DNA of 64,000 nt from Streptomyces sp. HUAS MG91 (GTDB lineage Bacteria > Actinomycetota > Actinomycetes > Streptomycetales > Streptomycetaceae). The translations under genes and the position numbers were made by a program. This document shows positions 36,066 to 42,875 of the stretch, piece by piece. The notes beneath the pieces are model-generated. The model was not told the DNA's origin. It made no database searches and saw nothing but the letters and a program-made list of their open reading frames with translations. Location of the stretch: the NCBI RefSeq assembly GCF_040529335.1, contig NZ_CP159534.1, positions 2,728,001 to 2,792,000 on the forward strand, written 5' to 3'. The first letter of the stretch is position 1; the number at the start of each line of letters is the position of its first letter.

Positions 36066-36071
36066 GCCCCG

Positions 36072-36077
36072 ACAGTA
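36072..36077 (-). promoter_or_regulatory. -10 element TACTGT of leaderless dgt
   Basis: The minus-strand hexamer ends seven bases before the ATG at 36065. Confidence 0.5.
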
Positions 36078-36124
36078 GACGCAGGAACTGACAAAAGGGT
36101 GAGTGCCGGCGGACGGGGCGGTGC

Positions 36125-37012
36125 TCAGGCCGTCGCGAGGTGCGGGGTGAGGGCGGGGCCGGGGGCGGCCGGCGCGGTGTCGTAGCGGTGCAGGACCAGG
36201 CGGGCCATCGCCGGGTGGGTGCCGAGCGGGGCCGCGGCGATCCCCTGGCCCGGGGCGAGCGCGGCGGCGGACTCGTCGGCGAAGCGGCCGGGCGCGGTGA
36301 AGTAGGAGGCGACGGCGATCCGGGTGCGGCCGCGCGCGGTGAGGGCGCGGACGGCCGTGGCGACGTCGGGCGCGGCGGCGGAGGCGTAGCCGGGGACGAC
36401 CGGGACGCCCAGGCGGCGGGCGAGGAGGTCGGCGGTGCGGCGGGTGTCGACGGCCGCCTGCGGGTCGCGGGAGCCGGCGGCGGCGAGGACCACTCCGGTG
36501 CGGCGGCGCTCGTGCTCGGGCAGCGGGCCGTCGGGCCAGCCGGCGGCCATGAGCCGGTCGTGCAGCGCGTCGACGAGGAGCGGGTGCGGGCCGAGCGGGG
36601 CGGCGACGCGGGTGAGCAGGTGGGTCGCGGCATTCGCCGCCGCGGGTAGGTCGCGCTTGACGTGGTGGCCGCGGGAGAGCAGGAGGGGGACCAGGACGGC
36701 GCGGCCCGCGGGGAGGGCGGCGAGGGTGTCGCCGAGCAGCGGGGCGTTCAGCTCGATGTGGCCGGGGCGGACGGTCAGGCCGGGGCGCAGTGCGCGGATC
36801 CGGGCGACCAGTTCGGTGACGGTGGCGAGGGCGCCGGGGTTGCGGCTGCCGTGCGCCACGAGCACCAGGGCCGGGGGGTCGGGGCGTTCGCGCAGGGGGC
36901 TGCGGTGGCTGAGCCGGCTGCCGAGCTGAGCGCCGATCATGGTGAGGAGTCCCGCCGCGCTGTCCAGTTCCGCCGTGCGGGAGGGGTGGGTGCCGTACGA
37001 CTTGTCCGTCAT
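36125..37012 (-). CDS. CbiX/SirB-family sirohydrochlorin chelatase-like protein
   Basis: A 295-residue protein with two tandem chelatase half-domains. The first starts [17 protein letters not shown] (metal-binding His) and has [18 protein letters not shown]. The second starts [15 protein letters not shown], where the His of HGS is replaced by Ala. It would insert a metal (Fe or Co) into sirohydrochlorin for sirohaem or cobalamin. Sirohaem is needed by the nitrite reductase encoded about 6 kb away, so a supporting role is possible. The predicted -10 CAGGAT sits seven bases before the ATG, so it is likely leaderless. It lies between dgt and a divergent SanA-like gene. Confidence 0.85.
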   Translation of the reverse strand: MTDKSYGTHPSRTAELDSAAGLLTMIGAQLGSRLSHRSPLRERPDPPALVLVAHGSRNPGALATVTELVARIRALRPGLTVRPGHIELNAPLLGDTLAALPAGRAVLVPLLLSRGHHVKRDLPAAANAATHLLTRVAAPLGPHPLLVDALHDRLMAAGWPDGPLPEHERRRTGVVLAAAGSRDPQAAVDTRRTADLLARRLGVPVVPGYASAAAPDVATAVRALTARGRTRIAVASYFTAPGRFADESAAALAPGQGIAAAPLGTHPAMARLVLHRYDTAPAAPGPALTPHLATA

Positions 37013-37018
37013 GGAGCG

Positions 37019-37024
37019 ATCCTG
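37019..37024 (-). promoter_or_regulatory. -10 element CAGGAT of a leaderless transcript
   Basis: Minus strand; it ends seven bases before the ATG at 37012. Confidence 0.5.
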
Positions 37025-37175
37025 CCGGAGAGGGGTTGCCGGGCTGTTGCCGGGTGGTGACGGGTGGTTGCGCGGGGTTCACCGTGCGGTGTCCGGCGCG
37101 GTGAGTGTGAACCGCGGGGGCCGTGGGCGCGTCCTGTGCCTGCGAGAGCCGCTGTCTGCCCGGAGGTCACGTCCG

Positions 37176-37847
37176 ATGCGTCTGCCCCGCCCGCGTCTGC
37201 CCCGTACCCGCCGGGACCAGCGGCGGGCGGTGCAGGTGGTGATGGCGCTGTGCGTGCTGGCGCTGGCGCCCGCGACCTGGCTGTTCACGACGGCCGGGGA
37301 CCGGTTGCGCGGGGTGGCGGACGTGCCGCGCACCGATGTGGCCGTGGTGTTCGGCGCCGGGCTGTGGAACGGCGAGCCGTCGCCGTATCTCGCCCACCGG
37401 CTCGACGCGGCGGCCGAGCTGTACCGCTCCGGCCGGGTCAGGGTGCTGCTCGTCACCGGGGACAACAGTCGCGCCGAGTACGACGAACCCGATGCCATGC
37501 GTACGTATCTGACCCGGCACGGGGTTCCGTCGCGGGCCGTCGTCCTCGACTACGCCGGGTTCGACACGTGGGACTCGTGCGTGCGCGCCAAGAAGATCTT
37601 CGGGGTCGATCGGGCGGTGCTGGTCACTCAGGGGTTTCATGTGCGGCGGGCTGTGGCGTTGTGCGAGGCCGCGGGGGTTTCTTCTTACGGGGTCGGGGTT
37701 GATGAGGTGCATGACGTGACCTGGTACGCCGGGGGTGCGCGGGAGGTTCTGGCTGCCGGGAAGGCCGTGGTCGACGCCGTGTTCCGTCCGGATCCGCACT
37801 TTTTGGGCCGCGAGGAAAACGGAGTCCGGGCGGCCCTGACTCCCTGA
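37176..37847 (+). CDS. SanA/YdcF-like (DUF218) envelope protein
   Basis: A 223-residue protein with a basic N-terminus, one membrane helix at about residues 20-38, and an exposed DUF218 domain. AVVFGAGLWNGEPSPYLAHRLDAAAELYRSG, VLLVTGDNSR, DEPDAMRTYLTRHGVP and FDTWDSCVRAKKIFG are the family motifs. E. coli SanA relatives affect envelope permeability and vancomycin tolerance. The reaction is not established. ATG 37176 follows GGAGGT (37162-37167). It converges with cutA across three dispersed repeats. Confidence 0.85.
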   Translation: MRLPRPRLPRTRRDQRRAVQVVMALCVLALAPATWLFTTAGDRLRGVADVPRTDVAVVFGAGLWNGEPSPYLAHRLDAAAELYRSGRVRVLLVTGDNSRAEYDEPDAMRTYLTRHGVPSRAVVLDYAGFDTWDSCVRAKKIFGVDRAVLVTQGFHVRRAVALCEAAGVSSYGVGVDEVHDVTWYAGGAREVLAAGKAVVDAVFRPDPHFLGREENGVRAALTP

Positions 37848-37881
37848 CCCCCGGCCCCGGGTTGTTCGTCCGTCCGCGGGC

Positions 37882-37918
37882 GGTTGGGGGCCGATCGCGC
37901 AGTTCCCCGCGCCCCTAG
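37882..37918 (+). repeat. Dispersed 3'-end repeat, copy D
   Basis: Core ATCGCGCAGTTCCCCGCGCC, just past the SanA-like gene. First of three copies in this convergent interval. Confidence 0.85.
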
Positions 37919-37939
37919 GTCGTTCTCCATCCGCGGGCC

Positions 37940-38045
37940 GGTGGCCGCTTCTCGCGCAGTTCCCCGCGCCCCTGAGGCATGCGCCCTGGGCGAGCGAAGC
38001 TCGCTTCAGGGGCGCGGGGAACTGCGCGATCAGCCACGACGAGAG
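37940..38045. repeat. Dispersed repeats E (+) and F (-) forming a large inverted repeat
   Basis: Copy E (37940-37976) and copy F (38006-38045) face each other. The 23-nt arms 37953-37975 and 38006-38028 are perfectly complementary, with a 30-nt loop that holds a smaller stem of its own (AGCGA-agc-TCGCT). This would make a very strong hairpin between the SanA-like gene and cutA, both of which read into it, so it probably terminates transcription from both sides. Confidence 0.85.
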
Positions 38046-38078
38046 GCGCGCGGGAAAGATCGCTCAGGGGCCCGCGCG

Positions 38079-38414
38079 TCAATCGACCTCGCTCGCGACC
38101 CAGGCCAGATAATCGGCAGCCCCGCGCACCACCGGCACCGCGATGATCTCGGGGGTGTCGTAGGAGTGATGGCGCGTCAGCCACGATTCCAGGTCCGCGT
38201 ACCGCGCCACCGTCGTCTTCAGCAGCACCTGCCACTCCCGCGCCGTCTCCACCCTCCCCTCCCACCGGTACACGGACGTGACCGGCGCACTGATCTGCGC
38301 GCACGCGGCCAGGCGGGACTCCACGGCGCCGCGGGCCAGGGCCTCGGCGCGGTCCGCGTCGTCGGTCGTGGTCAGGACGGTCAGCACTGAGGTGGCGGAT
38401 GCGGGATTCGGCAT
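38079..38414 (-). CDS. cutA: Divalent-cation tolerance protein CutA
   Basis: A 111-residue ferredoxin-like protein that forms trimers. Motifs: VLTVLTTTDDADRAEALARG, LAACAQI, YRWEGRVETAREWQVLLKTT and TPEIIAVPVVRGAADYLAWV, covering the full family length. CutA is linked to copper tolerance in E. coli, although its biochemical role is unclear. The -10 CACAAT ends seven bases before the ATG at 38414, suggesting a leaderless mRNA. It converges with the SanA-like gene. Confidence 0.93.
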   Translation of the reverse strand: MPNPASATSVLTVLTTTDDADRAEALARGAVESRLAACAQISAPVTSVYRWEGRVETAREWQVLLKTTVARYADLESWLTRHHSYDTPEIIAVPVVRGAADYLAWVASEVD

Positions 38415-38718
38415 GCGGCCATTGTGCTGTCACGGCTCCGGCCGGGGGCCGACACCGCCCGGCAACCATGAACTGACGCTCCGCCACACCTGGCGGCAGC
38501 GGCCGGATCACCCGGTCGCACGCCGGGCGCCGCCTTTCGGGCAATTCTCCCCCGACACGCCGATGACCTGCTGGAATGTTCCCGTCACACCGTCAGCAGC
38601 GCACCCGGAAACAGGTTTCTGACGAATCATCAGGAGGCGCGGTGGTGCGACTGCCACTTACCTCGTGCTTGCAGGGCGCGTCCGCCGCCCGAGCTGGACG
38701 CACAAGGAGCAAGCAACG
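38415..38718. other. Divergent intergenic region upstream of surface protein
   Basis: 304 bp. It holds the cutA promoter at its left end (CACAAT, 38421-38426). On the plus strand CAGGAGG at 38631-38637 precedes a GTG at 38642 that opens a 32-codon frame ending inside the next gene; this may be a leader peptide. No other feature was recognised. Confidence 0.4.
38421..38426 (-). promoter_or_regulatory. -10 element CACAAT of leaderless cutA
   Basis: Minus strand; it ends seven bases before the cutA ATG. Confidence 0.5.
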
Positions 38719-39240
38719 ATGCGCACAGGCCGACCGCTGACCGCCGTAGCGTTCGCCGTCGCCCTCACCGGGCTCGGGGCCGCCCCCGCGGGTGCCTCGC
38801 AGGGCGGCCTCGAGGTCTATCCGGCGACCACGGCCCCGGGGGCCACGGTCACCGTCGACACCACCGCCTGCGGTGCGCAGGGAACGGCGTCGGGCGACGC
38901 CAGCGCGGTCGGCGCGGGCACCTTCACCCTCGCGCCGACGTCGGCGGACGCCGACGCCGCGGGCAGCTTCACCGTGCCGGCGTCCGCGCAGCCGGGCACG
39001 TACGAGATCGTCGCCCGCTGCTCCGGCGGCACCGTGATCACCGGCGATCTGATCGTGTCCCTCGCCGGGGCGGGCGGCTCGCCGGGCGCCCGGATGCCCC
39101 GCGGACATGTCGAGACGGGGGTCGGCGGCGCGCTCGGTCCCGACCCCGTGCAGACCGCGGCGGGTGTGGCGGCGCTGGCCGTCGCCGCCGCGGGCGGTAC
39201 CTGGCTCCTGCATCGCCGGGCGAGAGGCGATGGGATCTGA
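38719..39240 (+). CDS. Secreted, C-terminally anchored surface protein (candidate sortase substrate)
   Basis: A 173-residue exported protein. The signal peptide covers residues 1-27 (MRTGRPLTAVAFAVALTGLG ... AGA). A beta-rich Thr/Ala domain with two Cys, an Ig-like fold by appearance, runs to about 120. The end has a sorting-signal layout: RGHVETGVGG, a hydrophobic helix (TAAGVAALAVAAAGGTWLL) and a basic tail HRRARGDGI. There is no LPxTG, but HVETG sits in the same place. ATG 38719 follows AAGGAG. A class F sortase gene follows after 165 bp with a hairpin between, so the two probably work together on the cell surface. Confidence 0.75.
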   Translation: MRTGRPLTAVAFAVALTGLGAAPAGASQGGLEVYPATTAPGATVTVDTTACGAQGTASGDASAVGAGTFTLAPTSADADAAGSFTVPASAQPGTYEIVARCSGGTVITGDLIVSLAGAGGSPGARMPRGHVETGVGGALGPDPVQTAAGVAALAVAAAGGTWLLHRRARGDGI

Positions 39241-39332
39241 CGGACGGTTCCGACGGGCCGCACGGACTCCCTCCGCCGTCCGCGCGTCCGTCCCGGCCCC
39301 GTCCGTCGTCCACAGGTACCGCCACCTCCCCC

Positions 39333-39369
39333 GCCCCTCCGGCCGCGTCCCCTCACGCGCCGGAGGGGC
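39333..39369 (+). terminator. Hairpin between surface protein and sortase genes
   Basis: GCCCCTCCGGC (39333-39343) pairs perfectly with GCCGGAGGGGC (39359-39369) around a 15-nt loop. It could end the first transcript or set the ratio of substrate to sortase. Confidence 0.6.
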
Positions 39370-39405
39370 CGGGGCAGGCCGGGTCAGGAGTGTCCAGGAG
39401 TCCTC

Positions 39406-40065
39406 ATGCGCCTGCGCGATCTCACCGACCGCCGCGTCCGCCGCCGGGCCGGCCGGGTCAACGCCGTCATAGGGGCGGTCACCGTCCTCGCCCTGTGCTC
39501 CGGCGGCTGGCTGCTCGCCAGCGGCTCCGAGGGGCACCCGCCGCCCCAGCCGTCCGCGGACCAGGCCCGCCCCGGCACCGTGCGGGAGGCGCCCGGCGCA
39601 GCCCCGATGTCCCCGTCGCCGCCGGACCGCGTCCGCATCCCCTCGCTGCGCGTGGACGCCCCGCTGATGGGCCTCGGTCTGAACCGCGCGGGAAGCCTGG
39701 ACGTGCCGCCGCCGCGGAGGAAGAACCTCGCGGGCTGGTACGAGGCGGGCACCCGTCCCGGCGAACGCGGCACGGCGATCGTCGCCGGCCATGTCGACAA
39801 CGCCGAGGGCCCGGCCGTCTTCTACGACCTCGGTGCCCTCACCCGGGGCCGCACCATCGAGATCGACCGGCGCGACGGCTCGGTGGCGGTGTTCACGGTC
39901 GACGCCGTCGAGGTCTACAAGGCCGACGCCTTCCCCGACGAGAAGGTGTACGGGGCGGCCCGGCGGCCCGAGCTGCGGGTGATCACCTGCGGCGGCCCGT
40001 ACTCACGGCGGACCGGCTACCAGGGGAACGTCGTGGTCTTCGCCCACCTGACGGGCAACCGCTGA
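39406..40065 (+). CDS. Class F sortase
   Basis: A membrane transpeptidase of 219 residues. One N-terminal membrane helix (about 18-40), a Pro-rich stalk (to about 72), then the sortase barrel with the catalytic His129 (VAGHVDN), Cys195 (VITCGG) and Arg202 (SRRTGYQGN). Small size and the TCGG/GxQGN context fit class F, common in actinobacteria, with no known universal sorting motif. The gene pair with the anchored protein 165 bp upstream suggests its substrate. It ends nine bases from the stop of the convergent permease gene. Confidence 0.9.
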   Translation: MRLRDLTDRRVRRRAGRVNAVIGAVTVLALCSGGWLLASGSEGHPPPQPSADQARPGTVREAPGAAPMSPSPPDRVRIPSLRVDAPLMGLGLNRAGSLDVPPPRRKNLAGWYEAGTRPGERGTAIVAGHVDNAEGPAVFYDLGALTRGRTIEIDRRDGSVAVFTVDAVEVYKADAFPDEKVYGAARRPELRVITCGGPYSRRTGYQGNVVVFAHLTGNR

Positions 40066-40074
40066 GCCCGGTGC

Positions 40075-40860
40075 TCAGGCCACCCACTGCTCGTACGCCA
40101 TCTTCACCACCAGCGCGCACACCACCGTCAGCAGCACGATCCGCACGAACCCGGCGCCGCGCTTCAGCGCCGTGCGGGCGCCGATCATGCCGCCCGCCAG
40201 GTTGAACACGGCCATCAGCGCGGCCAGCTGCCAGTACACCGTGCCCTTCCAGGCGAACATCGCGAGCGCGCCCGCGTTGGTGCAGCAGTTGACGATCTTG
40301 GCGGTGGCGGAGGCGGTCACCAGGTCGAGGTGGAGGATCGCGGTGAGGGCGAGGACCAGGAAGGTGCCGGTACCGGGGCCGATCAGGCCGTCGTAGAAAC
40401 CGATGCCGAGGCCCGCGAAGCCGATCGCGGCCAGGATCCGGCGGGGCGAGGCCGGGACGGCGGCCGGGGCCGTGCCGAACGACGGGCGGAAGATGACGAA
40501 GGCGCCGACCGCGACCAGGACCACCATCACGATCGGCTTGAGGACCTCCGTGCTCAGGCCCGCCGCGAGCGCCGCCCCGCCCGTCGAGCCCGCGAGCGCC
40601 GCGAGGCCGATGCGGACCGCGAGCCGCACGTCGACGGGGGCCTTGCGGGCGTAGGTCACCGCGGCGCCCGTGGTGCCGACGATGGCGACGGCCTTGTTGG
40701 TGCCGAGCGCGTACGGGCCCGCGTGCGCGGCGTTCGGCAGGCCGAGCAGCAGCGCGGGGAGCAGCAGCAGACCGCCGCCGCCGACCACCGCGTCGACCCA
40801 GCCGGCGGCGAGTGCGGCCACACACAGGACGACGGTGGTGGTCAGGGATATGTCAGGCAT
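40075..40860 (-). CDS. TSUP (TauE/SafE) family permease
   Basis: A 261-residue integral membrane protein with about eight helices in two related halves. The repeat signature is WVDAVVGGGGLLLLPALLL in the first half and GFYDGLIGPGTGTFLVLAL in the second, typical of anion (sulfite, sulfoacetate) exporters. No sulfur-metabolism gene is adjacent, so the cargo is unknown. The -10 TAGGCT lies eight bases before the ATG, within the end of the small gene behind it, so it seems to have its own promoter. Confidence 0.88.
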   Translation of the reverse strand: MPDISLTTTVVLCVAALAAGWVDAVVGGGGLLLLPALLLGLPNAAHAGPYALGTNKAVAIVGTTGAAVTYARKAPVDVRLAVRIGLAALAGSTGGAALAAGLSTEVLKPIVMVVLVAVGAFVIFRPSFGTAPAAVPASPRRILAAIGFAGLGIGFYDGLIGPGTGTFLVLALTAILHLDLVTASATAKIVNCCTNAGALAMFAWKGTVYWQLAALMAVFNLAGGMIGARTALKRGAGFVRIVLLTVVCALVVKMAYEQWVA

Positions 40861-40867
40861 GATCGTG

Positions 40868-40873
40868 AGCCTA
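40868..40873 (-). promoter_or_regulatory. -10 element TAGGCT of a leaderless transcript
   Basis: Minus strand; it ends about eight bases before the ATG at 40860 and overlaps the last codon of the 78-residue gene. Confidence 0.45.
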
Positions 40874-41107
40874 TGGACGAGATGCGTGTGCGGTCCACGC
40901 GGGTGTGGAGAGTTGAGGCTTTTCTGAGGTAGCCGTTCCGGGGCGGGCGCCGGCCCGGTCGGGAGCGGCCGGCGCGGCCGGGTCCACGGTCAGCGCGAGG
41001 CAGGCCGCGACCAGGGCACTCGCCGAGGCGAGCCCCGCCGTGAGCCTGCGGCGGGCCTGGACCGTGGGCGCGTGGAAGGTGCGGACGGGACTGGCGTGAC
41101 GGCCCAT
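40871..41107 (-). CDS. Small hypothetical membrane or exported protein
   Basis: A 78-residue frame. A basic N-terminus is followed by a hydrophobic segment (residues 22-43, LTAGLASASALVAACLALTV) and a Pro/Ala-rich tail, which suggests a signal anchor. GGAGAAA lies six bases before the ATG at 41107, a good ribosome site. It ends ten bases before the permease start. No family recognised; codon use matches the neighbours. Confidence 0.5.
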   Translation of the reverse strand: MGRHASPVRTFHAPTVQARRRLTAGLASASALVAACLALTVDPAAPAAPDRAGARPGTATSEKPQLSTPAWTAHASRP

Positions 41108-41183
41108 GGGCGGTTTCTCCGAGAGTCGGTGCGTGCGAGTCGATCGGTGCGTGCGGGTCAGTGCGGAGGAAGTGGGAGACCGG

Positions 41184-42629
41184 TCAGTACGTGAAGGACT
41201 CGGCGTGGACGCGGTCCGCCGGGACGCCGGCCCGGGCCAGTGCCGTCGTCGCGGCCGCGGTCATGCCGGGCGGGCCGCACACGTAGACGTCGTGGTCGGC
41301 GAGTCCGGGCACGAGGTCGCGCAGGGCCTGCGGCGCGAGGGGGTCGAAGGCCGCGCCGGAGGGGCCGAGGAGGTAGTGCAGGGCGGCGTGACGGGTACGG
41401 GCGATGGCCTCCAGTTCCTCGCGCAGGATGAGCCGTTCGGCGTTGCTCGCGCGGTACAGGAGCGTGAGGTCGCCGGGTGCGCCGGGCAGCGTCTCGAACA
41501 GGGCGCGCAGCGGCGTGATGCCCACTCCCCCGGCGAGCAGCAGCACCTTGCGGCGGGTGCGCCGGTGGGCGGTGAGCGCGCCGAACGGGCCGGTGGCGAC
41601 GACCCGTACCCCGGGACGCAGCCTGCGCACGCGCCGGGTGTGCCGGCCGACGGCCCGCACGGTGATCCGGACATGGTCGCCGTCGACCGGCGCGGACAGC
41701 GAGAACGGCAGGGCCGTGCCCCACAGCCGCCGGGTGAGGAACCGCCAGCGGAAGAACTGGCCCGGCTCGGCGCGCAGCAGGCCCAGGTCGCGCCCGCGCA
41801 TCAGGACGGAGACGACGCCGGGGCCCTCGACCCGCACGTCGACGACGCGCAGGGCGTGCCGTAGCGCCTGCCGCACCGGGACGACGAGCCGGTACCAGAC
41901 GAGGAGGACGCCGACCGTGGCGTGCAGCAGCGACCACAGGCCGAGGCTCAGCGGGTTCGACGCGATGTCGGGTCCCGCGAGTTGGTGCGCGAAGGCCAGG
42001 GCGGCGCCGAGGTACGTGAGCAGGTGCAGGCCCCGCCAGGTGGCGTGGCCGACGCGGCGGCGCACGGCGCGGGCGCTGCTCACGCCGACCGTGCCGAACA
42101 GCAGGGCGCCGGCCGCCGCCGCGGCGAGCCCCGGGTAGCCGAGCAGTTCGGCGGCGGTGGTGACGAGGTCGGTGCCGGTGTGGGCCGCGTAGCCGAGCAG
42201 GGCGAGGACGACGTGCGCGGCGCAGAGCGTGAGGACGTGCCGGCCGCCGCGGGCGTGGTGGCGGGCGAGCCGGTCGGCGCCGACGCCGTGCTCGACGGCG
42301 GGGACCCGCGCCATGAGGAGGAGCATGACCAGGATCCCGTACCCGGCGAGCAGTCCCGTCAGATGGGCGCCGCTCGCGAACAGCACGTCGAGCCGTGTCG
42401 AGAAGGCGGCCTGCGCGGCCCACAGCAGGCTCACGGCGGCGGCGCCCGTGGCGATGCCGGACCGCAGCGCGGCCGGGGTGACCCGCACGGGGGCGGCGGG
42501 CCGGATGCGCGGGGCCCGGCGCGGGCGCGGGGGTACGGGCCGGGCGGGCGGGGGTTCCTCGGTCTGCCTGCGATAGGCCGACAGGGCCGGGTAGCGGGGG
42601 AGTTCGGGTTCGACGGCCTCGGTGCTCAC
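41184..42629 (-). CDS. Ferric-reductase-like flavocytochrome (FNR-type oxidoreductase)
   Basis: A 481-residue membrane oxidoreductase. The N-terminal 60 residues are Pro/Arg-rich. About six helices follow (residues 62-265) with histidines in VLTLCAAHVVLALLGY, GLHLLTYLGAALAFAHQL and SLLHATVGVLLVWY, fitting haem-b coordination of ferric reductases. Then an FAD domain (PGQFFRWRFL, LPFSLSAP) and an NAD(P) domain (VLLLAGGVGITPLRALFE, VYVCGPPGM). It would move electrons from NADPH across the membrane. It diverges from nirB over a region with nested inverted repeats. A link to nitrogen metabolism is only suggested by position. GTG 42629 has a -10 TAGTGT at leaderless distance. Confidence 0.85.
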   Translation of the reverse strand: MSTEAVEPELPRYPALSAYRRQTEEPPPARPVPPRPRRAPRIRPAAPVRVTPAALRSGIATGAAAVSLLWAAQAAFSTRLDVLFASGAHLTGLLAGYGILVMLLLMARVPAVEHGVGADRLARHHARGGRHVLTLCAAHVVLALLGYAAHTGTDLVTTAAELLGYPGLAAAAAGALLFGTVGVSSARAVRRRVGHATWRGLHLLTYLGAALAFAHQLAGPDIASNPLSLGLWSLLHATVGVLLVWYRLVVPVRQALRHALRVVDVRVEGPGVVSVLMRGRDLGLLRAEPGQFFRWRFLTRRLWGTALPFSLSAPVDGDHVRITVRAVGRHTRRVRRLRPGVRVVATGPFGALTAHRRTRRKVLLLAGGVGITPLRALFETLPGAPGDLTLLYRASNAERLILREELEAIARTRHAALHYLLGPSGAAFDPLAPQALRDLVPGLADHDVYVCGPPGMTAAATTALARAGVPADRVHAESFTY

Positions 42630-42636
42630 GCCCGGC

Positions 42637-42642
42637 ACACTA
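42637..42642 (-). promoter_or_regulatory. -10 element TAGTGT of a leaderless transcript
   Basis: Minus strand; it ends eight bases before the GTG at 42629. Confidence 0.5.
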
Positions 42643-42689
42643 GGCTCCGGCGGGCCGGAAAATCGGCTGGTCAGGGTCACCGGGGAGAT

Positions 42690-42726
42690 CCTTAAGGTCC
42701 CCTTCAGGAAGGCCTGAACACCGGTT
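42690..42726. promoter_or_regulatory. Nested inverted repeats between reductase and nirB
   Basis: CCTTAAGG (42690-42697), TTCAGG-aagg-CCTGAA (42703-42718) and a further TTAAG at 42724 form nested symmetric sites, the outer CTTAA/TTAAG arms enclosing the inner palindrome. It lies in the middle of a 246-bp divergent region, a natural place for a nitrogen or redox regulator. It does not match the GlnR box pattern convincingly. Confidence 0.5.
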
Positions 42727-42875
42727 AAGCGAGGGGGTCGTCGTCGGGTGCGGGGGCGTGAGCGGCTGGTCGCGGAGATCCTCACACCGCCCGCCCCACC
42801 CCGCTGAGCCCACCGTTCCCCCGCCGAAACTGACGGGACGCCACCGGGAAACCTCCACGCCGCACGCTGCGGTAC

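Noticed and set aside
40062..40078. CTGAGC-n5-GCTCAG hairpin at the sortase/permease junction as a terminator
   Set aside because: Only six base pairs and it is made from both stop regions. Too weak to call.
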